NCBI GenBank assembly: GCA_015039315.1
Contig: WIDE01000029.1
Coordinates: 17,388 to 81,387 of the forward strand
Source: Clavulina sp. PMI_390
Taxonomy: Eukaryota; Basidiomycota; Agaricomycetes; Cantharellales; Hydnaceae
DNA length: 64,000 nt
Reading direction: 5' to 3'
The notes below the pieces were generated by a model. It had not been told where the DNA came from and ran no database searches. It saw nothing but the letters and a program-made list of their open reading frames with translations. The translations under genes were made by a program, and so were the position numbers. Below are positions 45,652 through 57,645 of this stretch, piece after piece. Positions within the stretch are counted from its first letter, which is position 1; each line of letters opens with the position of its first letter.

Positions 45652-48600
45652 ATGAAAGATATAAGCAAAACTTCGATCGAAAGCAAAGCGCAACAACGCC
45701 GAAGAGGCGCTCTCTCCTGCGCAGAGTGCAGAAGGTCCGTCGCCACTCTCCCTATCCATCCCTGAAGGCAATCGCCTCATGTCCCCGCCCCGGCTCCTGA
45801 CAATGACGCTGACGATGTTTCATTTTGAACCCTCCTTGCCGTGTGGCTGGGTGGATCTTGTCGTCCATAGGCTGAAATTACGGTGTGACCGCGTATTCCC
45901 GTGTCAGAGTTGTGCGTGTCTTCTCCCGTATTCATTATTGTTTTCCTTGCGCGCCGCCCCTTCGAGCTCGCAAAAAGTGATTGCAAGCAACTCAAGCCTC
46001 TGCGCAATCTGCTTCCTGGCGGCTACGCACGCGCCCGATCCATGAATCGCCCACCGATGATTCTATCACCATATACTTTCCACTCTATTGACCTGGTCAA
46101 GCACTTCTAACTGCGCTTCTCCACGTTCTTACTCTAGGCAAAAAGAGAGGCTGCGCTGCTATCTGTCCCGATGGTGCACTCACTACTGGGAAAGGAAATC
46201 GGTATGTTTTTCGAACAGTCTTTGTCAACTGCCCGGCGTCTTTGTTAGGCAAGGGTCCATTCCCAGTGCAACGCAGGAGCATCCAGCCCCATCTCTGGAT
46301 CGCGTTGTGGCCCTGGTTCATTACAGCAATCAAGTTCATTCACGATCCCGCGGTGGATCTTGTACAAACTTCGATCGCTCCGAGCTTTCTGCTCGTCTGG
46401 GCTGCCAGCCACTCCTCTTGCTCCTTTCGCATTTATCAAATCACGTACTCCTCCGTCGCGCCTGACTGACAGATTCTTTTTCTTATTCGGGAATCGTACC
46501 GACGCCGCATTTCCATTTGATTCCGCTCTACATCCACGTTGTTCCGAGGATATAGCTTCATTCTCGCCAACACCGAAGAACTTCATGATCGCATCGAGGC
46601 GCTCCAAGAGCGCATCACTCAATTAGAGCTCGGTCTCGGCTCTCTTCACGCCCAGTCAAACGCCCAAGAGGTTCATCCACTCCTCACTGACGATCTCCTT
46701 AATATTAAGACTCCCATCGGAGCGGAGATCGTCGGCACAGCGAATCCGCGCAATATTCAACGGAACCGTGAACGGGAGCAGAAAGAACGCGATGCGGCTC
46801 TTGGTGATTTGGCTGATGACGATGGATCTGGCGCTGTCAAGGAAGAAGAAGAGGAGGAGATTGCGGATTCTTTTGGAACACTGAAGCTTGGCGAAGGGAG
46901 CGCCCAATCCCAGTTCTTTGGTATCGCCGCTGGCGCTCATTGGTTGTTAGGAGTGAGCTTTCCTCCCCGTCTCGGGTTCCTACGAGCGTTTACCGATTGA
47001 TGATCTGTTCACAGGGTGGCCAATCTGACGAATCCGATGAAGAAGCTCGCCCTAACGACCAGCCCGATGCTGCGCACGATGGTCGCAGTAATGGCGTTGG
47101 CAGCAATGGAAGCTCGAGCTCACCGGGCATGGCACACAAGTCGCCTAGCAGCTCAAATGGCACTACTCTTCCTCTCTCTCCCCAGATGGCACACATGGCT
47201 CGCTCGTACCCTTTCAGCATTCTTGGAAAAGATTGGCCTGCAGCTCGCGACCAACTCCGCGCGTTTTTGCCTGAACCCCATCACGCTTGGAGTTTGAGCG
47301 AGCAGTATTTTGAGCACGCCGCTTGGCTGTACGTACTTGTTCAATCCTTGATTTACGCGACATACTGACCCTTCATCATCGATAGTTACAACCCGTTCAC
47401 ACGACTGTTTTACGTCGAAAACATTTTCACACCTATCATGGATCCCAACTACGTCCCAGATCCTACTGACCCTAAGAAGCCTGAACCATCACCAGCTGAT
47501 TATGCCCTGCTGTTCATGGTTCTTGCTTTGGGATCGGTGTTCAACCTGACAGTAGCACCGTATGGCCCTGACTGCGAAAAGTATCATACACTTGCTAGGG
47601 CAGCTTTGGGCTCGGAAGAACCTATGCCCGATAGCCTGACGGGCGTGCAGGCCCTCCTTCTCATGTGCTTCTATAACCAAGTGTGCGGTGAGAAAGAAGG
47701 TGCAGCACGAGCCTGGAGCGTCAGTGGCTTGGCGTACAAGATGGCATTCGCTGTGAGTCTGAGTCACATTCTTTGCCTTCATCTCCTCACCCAAATGAGG
47801 CCTTTGATTCTTTTTGATGGTTATGACTCAACGTCCGTCATGGCTGACTCTGATTACTACTCGTTATTCCATAGATTGGGCTGCACCGCGACGGCTCGCG
47901 CTGGAACCTGGAAGTTGAAGAGACAGATCGGCGAAGGACAGTGTTTTGGGAGGTACGCGAATCTCGCCCTTTCCTTCGGGAGTGTCCGCACTGACTCCCA
48001 ATCTGCTTCCCTGTTCATTCCCACCTCCCCCTTGGTCTGGGCAACTGTATGCACATATATTCGCTTCATGCCTTGTGGTTTTCATCTCCGCGGGCCGGCC
48101 CCATCCACCCACCTCTTAATCAACCTGTCATCGGACAATTCTATATTTCGCTAATCGCCGCTCGGTTTTCATTCTCCCTCGGACTCACTGCCTTCCCGGC
48201 GGTCTCCGCGGTTCTCATCTTCTGTCGCCGATCAACATCGTCATGGGTTTATTTCTCCATTTGGTAGCTCGCGATGTTCGATGCGTGGTCCGCACAAGGG
48301 CTCGGACGACCCTATTCCATGTTCAACCCTCAGGTGGATGTAGAGTTTCCCAACGAAACGCCAACACACTTTGACTCTGATGGGAAACCCGAACAAACTT
48401 GTGAGCAACGTTCATGCGCCCATCTTCACACGTTCTGACGAGGGTCATTACTAGTTGCTCGTAATAAGCTTCTCTATGCGCAGACGGTGATTGAGATCTA
48501 TGATCAGGCATTCGGCGCGAAACGGCCGACTTACGAGTATGATCCCATTTCCACTCCCAGCAAGTATTTGCTCGCTGACCTCGCCCCCTTCAGCGTGATC

Positions 48601-50471
48601 CTTCGTCTCGACCGCAAAATCCGTGACCTCAGCGTGCCACTCTCTCTTCAAGTTCACGGTATCAACACCAACCCTAATGGACCTCACCCCGCTCAGCCAA
48701 CGACTCGCGCACAGGTGATGCAAGCTCACACAAATTTGTGCATCAAGGAAGGCCTGCTCGTCTACCTTCATCGTGGCTGGCTTGCCCGTGCCCTCGCCGA
48801 ACATCCCGATGATCCGTTCAAGAGCCGATTCGCTGCTAGTGTGCTTGCCGCACACCGCAGCAGCTGTGCCATCCTGTCCGGCGTTCGTAATGCGCTATAC
48901 TTGCTTCCGAGGTTGATGCCTAGGGTGTTCTTCCTTTGGATCCATGCCTTCTCGGCCGCGGTATGTTCTTCCGTCCGTTATGAATCGCCGTATGACTCAA
49001 CTTGACTCTTTATTGGCCCCACTAGATGGTGCTCGCTACCATAGTCATTCGATGCCCGAGCTCGAACTTAACGACTTCTTCATTACGCGAGCTGGATCTT
49101 GCGTGTGACATGTTCGAGCGCGCGAAGGAGGGGTATCGAGCGGCCAGTCTCTTGGTAAGCAAATGTTCCATGTGCGCGTCAAGCTCTCAGCTCACCGCCT
49201 TGTTTATCTTAGCCAACCCTTCTCAAGCTTCGTACGCGAGCGCATTCTACGTACGAAGAATGGCGCCAGGGCAAGCCTCGCTTCCTTTCTCCCCCTATCG
49301 ATGCGGTTGGAGACAGTCGCGCCGAAGATGATTTGACGATGCTCGGCAGCACATCTCGCTTGGTTCGAGTCAAGGACAAGTCACGTACGACCCCAAGCGG
49401 GAGCTCTCCTCAGTCTCATGATGGAGACGGCTCATCATCGATGGAAGAATCGCCCCGTCCAGCAGCGAGCGACTACCACCCAACACTTGCCGAATATCTC
49501 AAGGCGTATGACCAGCAACTGGATCACCAAAGGGCGCTACGTGTCGCTGCCGGACGCTCCACATCTCCAGATGCTTATCGAGCGGAAGTGGTTGCAGGGG
49601 CCGTCGCACAAATTACAGGGGAACCCGTAACGGCTCTTCCGTCAGTCAATAGCACACCCTCGTCAGTTACTGCGCCAAGCCTCTCATCAGGCTCAAGTGG
49701 GCCAGGGTCGTCCTATGGAGGTGGTGGCACATTGACAAACCTGGAGGCATTTGATTATGCATATTTGAGCGGGGAGAAACAGTTATTGACTGTTCAAACT
49801 CAACCAATGGAAACCATCGCCGCGTATCAGATGCAACAGCAGCAATACGTGCCCGAGCAGCCATCCACTGTGAGCTTGTTTGTCCCGAGCACGCGAATCT
49901 TCATCTACTAATACCTTGCTAGGTTTACGGCGGGCAAACCCTATACTCACCGCACCAATCACCATTGAGTGCTGTGGAGCCCGGCTCTGCGTACCACTCA
50001 CCATCGATTCACCAGAGTCCGCACGCTCTCCATCATAGCCCACACGCTCACCATCAGAGCCCCCACACCCTTCACCAAAGTCCACACGCTCTTCCTCAAC
50101 ATTTCACTCACCAATCACCGCATGACCCTGCTCATGCTATGCAGCTGCCACCGGTCACACAATACTACGCCGAGCCCCTCCATAACCCCAACACCCCGTT
50201 CTCCGCGTTCGAGCCGGCGTTCATTGGCGGTAAGCCTACGCCGGGCGCCACCCCCTCATCGCTGCCCGGTACACACGCGCTGCACCCTTCTCACTCCCAA
50301 CAACCCAATTTCGCTCAAACGCCCAACTACGGTGTTGGTCTGAATCCCGGCCTCTCTCCTCAGCAGCCACGAATGGGATTCCCACCTCTTGATATGGGAT
50401 CGTTGGGTCAAGCGCCCGAGGGTGTGGATATGGGGTGGCAGTTTATGACTGATCTCAGGCCGTATATGTAA
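45652..50471 (+). CDS. Zn2Cys6 fungal-specific transcription factor
   Basis: ATG at 45652, many exons. The binuclear zinc cluster is spread over three exons: ALSCAECRR, LKLRCDRVFPCQSC and KKRGCAAICPDGALTTGKGN, giving C-x2-C-x6-C-x5-C-x2-C-x4-C. A coiled coil follows (ELHDRIEALQERITQLELGL), then an acidic linker. The fungal transcription-factor domain runs from about 47,390 to 49,150, with ADYALLFMVLALGSVFNL, SLTGVQALLLMCFYNQ, IGLHRDGSRWNLE and RRRTVFWE. The C-terminal part is low-complexity (Ser/Gly, then His/Gln/Pro), and the protein ends at TDLRPYM, stop 50469-50471. It should bind CGG-type half sites in the nucleus as a dimer. The regulon cannot be told from sequence. Confidence 0.9.
49990..50145 (+). 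repeat. HQSPHA-type tandem coding repeat
   Basis: Within the transcription factor, a six-residue unit close to HQSPHA/LHHSPHA recurs about seven times (for example IHQSPHALHHSPHAHHQSPH), encoded by an 18-base repeat around CACCAGAGTCCGCACGCT. Confidence 0.8.
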
Positions 50472-51268
50472 TGCGCTGGTTACCTGTTAATATGTTAAGA
50501 TCCATGGACTCCTCTAGCTATTTCTCCTTTCGTTTGTGTACCATCATGTATCACGCTCGCTTCAGCTCTGTTGACCAACCCCGCATATGCGCTACCTCGG
50601 TATTCCAAATTCGCTTAAAGCGGTATTCTCATCTCTATTTCTCTTTTTCCCCTCTCAGTGCTTTCCGAATGTTGTTCTGCCTCATCTATCCATGCATGCT
50701 ATGTTGTCTATCACTTGCGCTCCAGGTTTGGGTCTCTTGCTACGTTCCTCTACCTCGTTCTGTACTGTGACATGTATTCTTGCTGTATAATAAATTCTCG
50801 TACTACAACACTGGGTTCGCCCTATTAAATTGTTCTTCATGCTGACTGGTTGCCAATAACTTATTGCGTTTGCACCTCGATGGATAAGCGCCCACCACAC
50901 AGTGGATTGCCTCACAGCCTGCACGCTTACGTGTTGCTCTCTGACTACTTTCAATGCTGAACAACATTTACGATTTGCCTATGGTCTCCTCAGAACCTCA
51001 TCCTACGAGACTCCAGGTCGCGCAAAACGTCGCCAGGCGTCCCAGCCATTCGATCAACGCCATTGGCCAACCTGCCAACGTATTTCACCAAGCACACCTC
51101 GGCCGGAGTGGTGATGATACATACCCGCTCTATCCTGACGTAGTGCACTGCTTCTGAGAAGATATCACCCAGTCTCTTTCAAGCTTGACTACTTCAGCCA
51201 ACGTAACCCACATACTTTTTCTCCCGCTTTACCTCTGAGAACCCACGACGCCTTCGACCTTTGGAACC
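50472..51268. other. Intergenic, no gene seen
   Basis: 3' flank of the transcription factor and 5' flank of the PAH gene. No supported gene. Confidence 0.45.
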
Positions 51269-52794
51269 ATGGATGAATGGGAACGGCCGATCGATGTCAA
51301 GGATGCCCTCTCGTACCTTGACATCATCAAAGCTAGCTTCAAGGACTGGCCTCAAGTCTACAGCCAGTTCCTTGGCATCATGAGAAACTTCAAGGATAAA
51401 ATGTATGTCTCGTGATTCCCTCCTTTTTCCTCCTAATCCAAATTTCCTCCATCACCCCTTCGCGTAGTATCAATACCCCTGAGGTCATCACTCGCGTTTG
51501 CGAACTATTCTCCTCCCAACCCACGCTTATCCAACGCTTCAACACATTCCTCCCTACCGGCTATCATATCGAATGTACTGAATGTGAAGATGGCGGCCAC
51601 GACGTAGCAGTTATGACCCTCTCGGGTACTACTACAACACACTACTCACCTCGTAAGCTCTGACTAAGTATTAGTTCGTACGGATCAAGTATTATGACCT
51701 AACCATACCTTTAGCTGCATATCCCAATCACGTCAATGGCGGGCTACAGCTTTGTCCTCGTGTCTCCGAAATTAATCCTTTTGACGACGCTTTCAAGGCT
51801 ACTTTGGAAGATCCCGCTTCATCTGCTGCAAGAAGCCACGCGGTTTCTCAGACGATCCAAGGCGTCGAATTTCACCATGCCCTTGGGTTCATTAACACCA
51901 TCAAGGACCATTTCTCGCAGGATGAAGACACCTATGAACAATTCCTCCAAATTTTACAGAAATACCAGAAGGAGGAGCACTCATCCCATGAGGTAAGTCC
52001 TCCGCCTTATTGCATTTTCTTAAACAGATCTTTCGGCCCTCCCTTTCTCACTGTTTCGTTATAGGTGTTTGATCAGGTCTCTGTGCTGTTCCGCGGGCAC
52101 CTGGCCTCATTGAGCAGTTCAAGTTGTTTCTTCCGGAGCCCTCAAGCTCTAGCCTCCGCGCCAGTGAAGATCTCCTCGGAGATTATGAAGGTACACGCGA
52201 TACCAATCATGAACGCATGGGCCTGTCCTCCTATCCAGGTGGGGTGAAGATGTCGCCGCCCCTTTTCTGGACATGTGCTTAGTGGCATGCCCGACCAATC
52301 CATGGTCACTTTTTTCATTCTCACTTCATATAAATGACTCTTTGCTACATCCTTTAGGAGGAGGAGGAGGAGTAGGAGCGGCTGCCCCTCCTCAGCGAAA
52401 TGGCATTCGGCCCCAGGCTGGTCAAGGTACTATATTTAGATGTGGTGCTGCTGAGGTTATTGACGAGGTTCATCATCGTATATGCTAAAAAAAACTAGAC
52501 ACCTTGGAACAACTCCTAGACATCCTCCTAAAGTTTCAGAAGGAACACGGCCAACCACAAGAAGTAAGTCATTCTTTGTTTGTTTGTTTTTATGCGATTT
52601 ACCGAGAATTGTTTGTCATTCACAATCCTCATATAGGTCGCTCGTCAATTGCTCGCACTCCTCAGCGGGTCAGCAGAGACTAATGACCCTACAAATAGCG
52701 AACCCAGCGTTAGAGTTCCAGTTGATGCTCGGGCTGGTCCATCTGGAACTATTCATCACGATCCAGATCTCGGGCGACTTGGAAAAAGGAAGGC
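51269..52794 (+). pseudogene. Sin3-like PAH-domain segment with a frame break, reading into the kinase gene
   Basis: ATG at 51269 starts MDEWERPIDVKDALSYLDII. Across an intron it gives a PAH1-like domain ([19 protein letters not shown], then [29 protein letters not shown]). The PAH2-like domain is VEFHHALGFINTIKDHF, DTYEQFLQILQKYQKEE, VFDQVSVLFRGH. At about 52100 the frame shifts by one base: FRGH is followed by LASLSSSS, while the next frame reads GLIEQFKLFLPEPSSSSL, as expected for PAH2. A third PAH-like helix pair (LDTLEQLLDILLKFQKEHGQPQE) then splices in phase to VARQLLALLSGS, which leads into the kinase exon. PAH domains of Sin3 bind repressors in the histone-deacetylase complex. The rest of Sin3 (HDAC-interacting region) is absent, so this is a partial duplicate, now either decayed or part of a fusion gene. 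Confidence 0.6.
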
Positions 52795-54414
52795 TATGAC
52801 GGTGACTCTTGACCAATATTCCAATAAGAAGAGGAAAATGGAGGTCAATAAAGCTATGGCAGCTCAGACTCCGACCACAGCTCATTCGCCATCTCCTAAG
52901 GGGGCATATGAGACAAGACGCGAGCCGACCTCAGGCATCATTAAGAAACCTGAGGCACTGAAGGTGCTCAGCCCGCGCACAAGAAGCAGCAGTCCTTACG
53001 CCGCACCTCCCAGAGTGCTGAAGGATACCGATGCTAACGAGTCGGAAGACGACAGTACCAATAGCGATGATGAACATGCGCCTACGATATCTCTTTCAAT
53101 GGCGAAACATTTCCAGATTAGCAATCAAATACTCGACTTACCTCGTGAGGAAGCTCTCGATCTCCTCGACTTGGTTTATACCGTGTGTATTTTCAATATT
53201 GGAACGGTAGTATTGATTCACAATGGCATCTGATACTTCTGATACTTTCCAGGACATAGGCAAGCAAGCCTCCAACTCTCCAACTTATGCTGAGACGCTA
53301 CGACTTCTCCAAGACCTATGCTATCACTTCTGTGCGGTGCCTAGCTCTTTCCTTCTAGATAAAGTGACTTTCGGCAGGAGCTCCAAGGATATTGTTGGCC
53401 GAGGAGGTGAGGCTACACTGTACTGTGGAATTCTGCTGGAGGGGGAAGATTCTCGGCGTGTGGTCGCGCGAGAAGTAAGCATGGCTCCATGGGAGTGGAA
53501 ATTGCCTGTGGGCCGTAAAGTGACTCGGGTGAGTCAAGTTCGAAACTGGACTAATAAAATATTGACATTCTGCGTAGCTCGTGCACCGTGAAGCAATTAC
53601 TCATTCGCTCCTCAACCACCCAAATATCCTCCCGTTTTTGGGTATCTATCATGAAGAGATCGACTCTCCTCCAGTCACTATCTTACCCCTGATAGAGCGA
53701 GGCTCGCTCCAACAGCTGTTAGCCGGCCCTCTAGTAAGCCCAATGACTCTACAACGAATAGTGAGATTTACTCCTTTTTGTCATCTATCTCTTTATCTTC
53801 AACTAATATTTGGTTCCTCAGCTGATTGGAATTACGAGTGGAGTGGTTTATCTCCACTCTCTACAACCGCCGATTGTTCATGGAGATCTCCACTCAGTAC
53901 GCTGTATCCTCTCTAAAGACTGTGAATGTAGCTTATTCAAGTATTCCAGGGGAATGTCCTGATCGGTGATGATGACATCCCTTATCTATGCGATTTTGGA
54001 CTGAGTCATATCCGACATGAGGTGACCCGAACCCGCACCATTATCAGAGAAGGCGGTATGCGCCGGTTCATGGCTCCAGAACTATCTTCAGGCTCGATGG
54101 AACGCTTTCGCGCAACTACCGCCACCGACATATTCTCTCTTGCGATGACGTTCCTCAGTGCTTGGAGCGGCCAGCCGCCGTTTTCTGATATTCGACAGGA
54201 CACAAAAGTCGTCGTCAACCTCAGAAATGGGCTACGTCCCACATTACCCACTAAATTGGTTGAATTGACCCGAAATGCCAAGTTGCAACTGTGGGATTTG
54301 CTGAACAAAATGTGGCTGCCAGCTCCAGGCGACCGCCCATCGAGCGCTGATGTGCGGACTCGCTTGATGCGTGTGTTTCCCACTTATCTCTCATCTCAAG
54401 AGTCGCTGACGTGA
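52795..54414 (+). CDS. HGD-type protein kinase A (TKL-like), possibly fused to PAH segment
   Basis: Exons in phase 0: (52640)-53182, 53253-53528, 53578-53760, 53822-53896 and 53950-54414. The first in-frame ATG is near 52795, but the frame continues upstream into the PAH segment through an intron. The N-terminal region holds basic clusters (GKRKAMT, NKKRKME), then TISLSMAKHFQI and SPTYAETLRLLQDLC. The kinase domain has GRGGEATLYCG, VVAREVS (Arg where VAIK has Lys), HREAITHSLLNHPNILPFLG, catalytic loop VHGDLHSGNVL, CDFGLSHI, RFMAPEL, DIFSLAMTFLSAWSG and PSSADVRTRL. HGD in place of HRD is common in agaricomycete TKL-like kinases. Substrates are unknown. Confidence 0.8.
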
Positions 54415-54678
54415 AAAGTCAAAAAGCATTCCATCACATTCAAGGGGCCGTTTTGTGGATAGCTGTGCCTGTCAAGCGTATCTCTCGGCTTGACATGTGG
54501 ACAAAGCGAGGTTTACAGTGTATCGAGTAGTGTTACACGGAAATTTGATTTCACTCCTTTGGTACATAGTAGAAAGTGTGAGATGGAGAGCATAGATGAT
54601 ACCGAATGAGATATGTACAGGGTGAAAAGGATCAAGAGTCGATTCAGAACTGCCTCCAACAGCAGAGGCGTATATGAT
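54415..54678. other. 3' flank of kinase A
   Basis: Part of this stretch (to about 54480) also matches the flank of the kinase remnant near 62900-62960. No gene. Confidence 0.4.
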
Positions 54679-54679
54679 A

Positions 54680-55220
54680 CTAGGAGTGTTCAGAGTAGCG
54701 TAGAATACGGGTAAAATGCGAATAAAATGACCCCCCAAATGGCCGTCAAATCGCTCATTTTAACGAAGATTTGACGGATTTGACGAATATTTTAGCAGAT
54801 TTGACGCTACTGTGAGCGTTATTTATAAATTTTAAGCGATTTTAGGACCCCAGCACCCTGCTGATAGTGAAGGACACAAGCGGAATGTGAAATGGAAACG
54901 GTACCAAGCCAAATAAAATGTGTTGGTGAGGTCTGTGTGGCGCCCGAGAGGCACGCCGATCATGGGAGATTTCCCTAAAGGGTCTGATCGTTACTAGCTG
55001 CGGATCAACGCTAAAATGGATAACTGGACCGTAAAATCGCTTCAAATGCATTTGAGAGATATTTTAGAGCGATTTTAGAGATTTGACGCTCCGAGGCGTC
55101 AAATCCGTGGAATGCCTGCAAATCGCCGTAAAATCGCCGCGAAGTCGCATTTAACGGCGATTTGACAGACCATTTTATTCGCATTTTAGCCGAATTTTAC
55201 GTTACTCTGAACACCCCTAC
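54680..55220. mobile_element. Non-autonomous MITE-like element with long terminal inverted repeats
   Basis: The left end (54682 on, AGGAGTGTTCAGAGTAGCGT) and the reverse complement of the right end (from 55218, AGGGGTGTTCAGAGTAACGT) match for about 49 bases with about seven differences. Partial similarity continues inward. The element is about 537 bases, has no coding capacity, and is AT-rich with many GATTTGACG and AAATCGCC-type motifs in both orientations. It is bordered by ACT/ACT (54679-54681, 55219-55221), or equally by TA/TA if the ends are drawn one to two bases wider. It therefore fits a Tc1/mariner- or Harbinger-like MITE; the family cannot be fixed from one copy. Confidence 0.85.
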
Positions 55221-55221
55221 T

Positions 55222-56028
55222 ATGTCGGCTTGGATGAGCTGGCGCTCGCTGCTCAATCAAAGAAGGTGATTGGTGACAGGCCAAATTGCAAATTGAGGAC
55301 AAAGGCCTGTGTGGTTGTGGCGTATCAATGTCTTGCCATACCGTCCATTCTTTCCCATCAAATGAGTTGCCCCACATTTCATTGATACTCTTCTGACCCT
55401 ACTGCTTACCGATCCTCTTGAGAGACCTCCCACTGCGAAAATTCAAACAATATTCCACCACAATCAGTAGACGTCCCTACGGATGAATTTTTTCCTTCAT
55501 CAAAATCGTTCCACGATTTGAATTCTGGTCCATGTGGATGATACGATATTTTGTCACGCCAGTATTGACATGCGGCACGGTGTTCTCGTGCTATCACAGC
55601 CGCGCAGTGCGAAACGCCATCAGTGCGGCGTTTTATATGTTTTTTTCTGAGCAACCACGCCTATGTTTTGAGCTACTCAGTTCAATTATCAGTGCCGCGT
55701 TACATATACGTACCCCCCAGCTGCGCCTCATCCTTACCCCTCAGAAACTTTCACATGAGATTACAGAAATTGAGCGAATTTGGGCATATAATGGTACAAA
55801 GCAACGGCTCGACTATTATATTCGGGAAGAAGAATGGTCGGGAATGTGAAAAAAGAATTGCGGCCACGCGTGTGGCTCATGGCTAGGTGGCACTGGCCCA
55901 AGATTTGAGTTTTAGCCCGCGCAGCTATATAGGACGGTTATATAGCACATGTCGCCATCACTGAGCATCACCACCTTTGCGTTGGAACTACTAGACTACT
56001 TCTCTTTCAGCTCACCATTCTGATTGTG
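55222..56028. other. Upstream region of kinase B, no gene seen
   Basis: Short frames only. Nothing recognisable besides the promoter side of kinase B. Confidence 0.45.
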
Positions 56029-57645
56029 ATGGCTCCCTCCAGGCGACGGGCTTCCAAGACAAAAAATCCGATAAATAACGGAGCGGCTGATGATTCAACT
56101 ACGCAGAGCCTAGAATCCCTTCACGACGGTCTGACACAGTTAACGCTAACTAGTTCCACGGCCCCGAAAGAACCTGGCGACCAGCACTCTCTCAAAAACA
56201 CCGAAACACTACCTTCAATACCCTCTTCAATGGCTGAAAAATACGGACTTGCTAATCTACGAGATATGACTCCGAGGGAAGCTCAGCCAGTGATCGATCG
56301 CATTTATTCTGTACGCACTATCAATGGATACCAACGCATTCTTTCTGAAAATGACTCTTGATTGCACTCTTGTACTCTAGGATGTCCAACAGCAGTCTTC
56401 TGATTCTTCAGAACATCCAGAGACGCTAAGACTGCTTCAAGATATGTGTCATCACTATGTTACGGTCCCAAGCACCTTGATGCTGGGTGAAATTAAGTGG
56501 ACCTTGGATATTGCATTCGGAGGCGAGGCTATCGTATATCTTGGAGTTTTGAAGGGCGATACGGAGAAGAAAGTAGTTGTCCGTAAACGGCTTCCATCTC
56601 GAGAACCATTACGTGACGTTATCCGAGTGTGTAGCGCCTGAGCTCGCCTAAAGAGAGCAATATTAATCTCATACTTTGCTCAGCTGGTGCACCGCGAGGC
56701 CATCACTCACTCACTCCTCAATCACCCGAACATCCTGAAGTTACTGGGCATTCATAACGAACGGAGGGGTCCCCCGCTTACGGTTTTACCTTTCATAGAG
56801 CAGGGCTCGCTTCAGCAACTCTTGGTTGGCCCTCTCATCGGTACGGAGGCTCTTCAACGCATAGTAAGTCCACATCCTCCATGAATCCACCACATTTTCG
56901 AAACTTGATTGCTCATTTAAAACAGCTTCTTGGTACTAGTGAAGCGTTTGCGTATCTGCACTCGCAGCACCCTCCCATTGTCCATGGAGACGTCCATCCT
57001 GTATAGCTTTTCTTACTCTTCGTAGCTTCGTGACATCTTACTGATACTTTTAATAAGGGAAATGTTCTCATTGGCCCTGCCTTCCACCTATACATGTGTG
57101 ATTTTGGGGCTAGCCGCATTCGCCACGATAGAACAAGAACGTTAACTATCATTCGCGAACTTGGTAAATGCCCATTTATGGCCCCGGAGCTTCTTATGGA
57201 GTCTCCCTTCCGAACAACGCCTGAAAGCGACATCTTCGGCCTTGCGATGATTTTTCTAAACACTTGGAGTGGCCAGGCCCCATTTCACGAGGCTACTAAC
57301 AGAGAAGCGGAGTCCTACATTCGAAAGGGCCTCCGGCCAAACCTGCCAAATCACCGCGTTACTCTAGCCCTAGAGCCGACAAAGCAGCTATGGCAGTTGC
57401 TGAACCAGATATGGCCTCAGGATAGGAGCTCTCGGCCCTCAGACTTTGGTATTATCGATCGCCTGAAGAATATCTTCCCTGACTGGGAGCAGCGCAATGC
57501 GATGATGTTAGCAACTGAAGTTGCTCCTTCAAGTGACTGTTGGCGGGAAAAGGCGCAACTATATACTTCACACGAGATGTACATACCCTGGCCAGTAGAA
57601 CAAGAGATTGATTTTAGCATTTTATCCTATAAAGCGAACCATTGA
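56029..57645 (+). CDS. HGD-type protein kinase B (TKL-like)
   Basis: ATG at 56029. The N-terminal region MAPSRRRASKTKNP leads to the shared block IPSSMAEKYGLANLRDMTPR and, after an intron, HPETLRLLQDMCHHYVTVPS. The kinase domain has FGGEAIVYLG, KKVVVRKRLPSRE, HREAITHSLLNHPNILKLLG, VHGDVHP then GNVLIG across an intron, MCDFGASRI, CPFMAPELL, DIFGLAMIFLNTWSG and RPSDFGIIDRL. It ends with a short tail (EIDFSILSYKANH). Intron positions match kinase A, so the two are tandem paralogues in the same orientation, now separated by the MITE. It lacks the PAH part. Catalytic Asp, Asn and DFG are present; the VAIK lysine position is ambiguous (VVVRKR). Confidence 0.85.

Noticed and set aside
54842..55051. 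Coding frame inside the MITE
   Set aside because: Short, without similarity to transposases, and spans AT-rich repeat motifs.
52795..57645. Pseudokinases because HRD is HGD and VAIK Lys is Arg
   Set aside because: HGD with retained Asp, Asn and DFG is common in agaricomycete TKL-like kinases; activity cannot be excluded from these changes alone.
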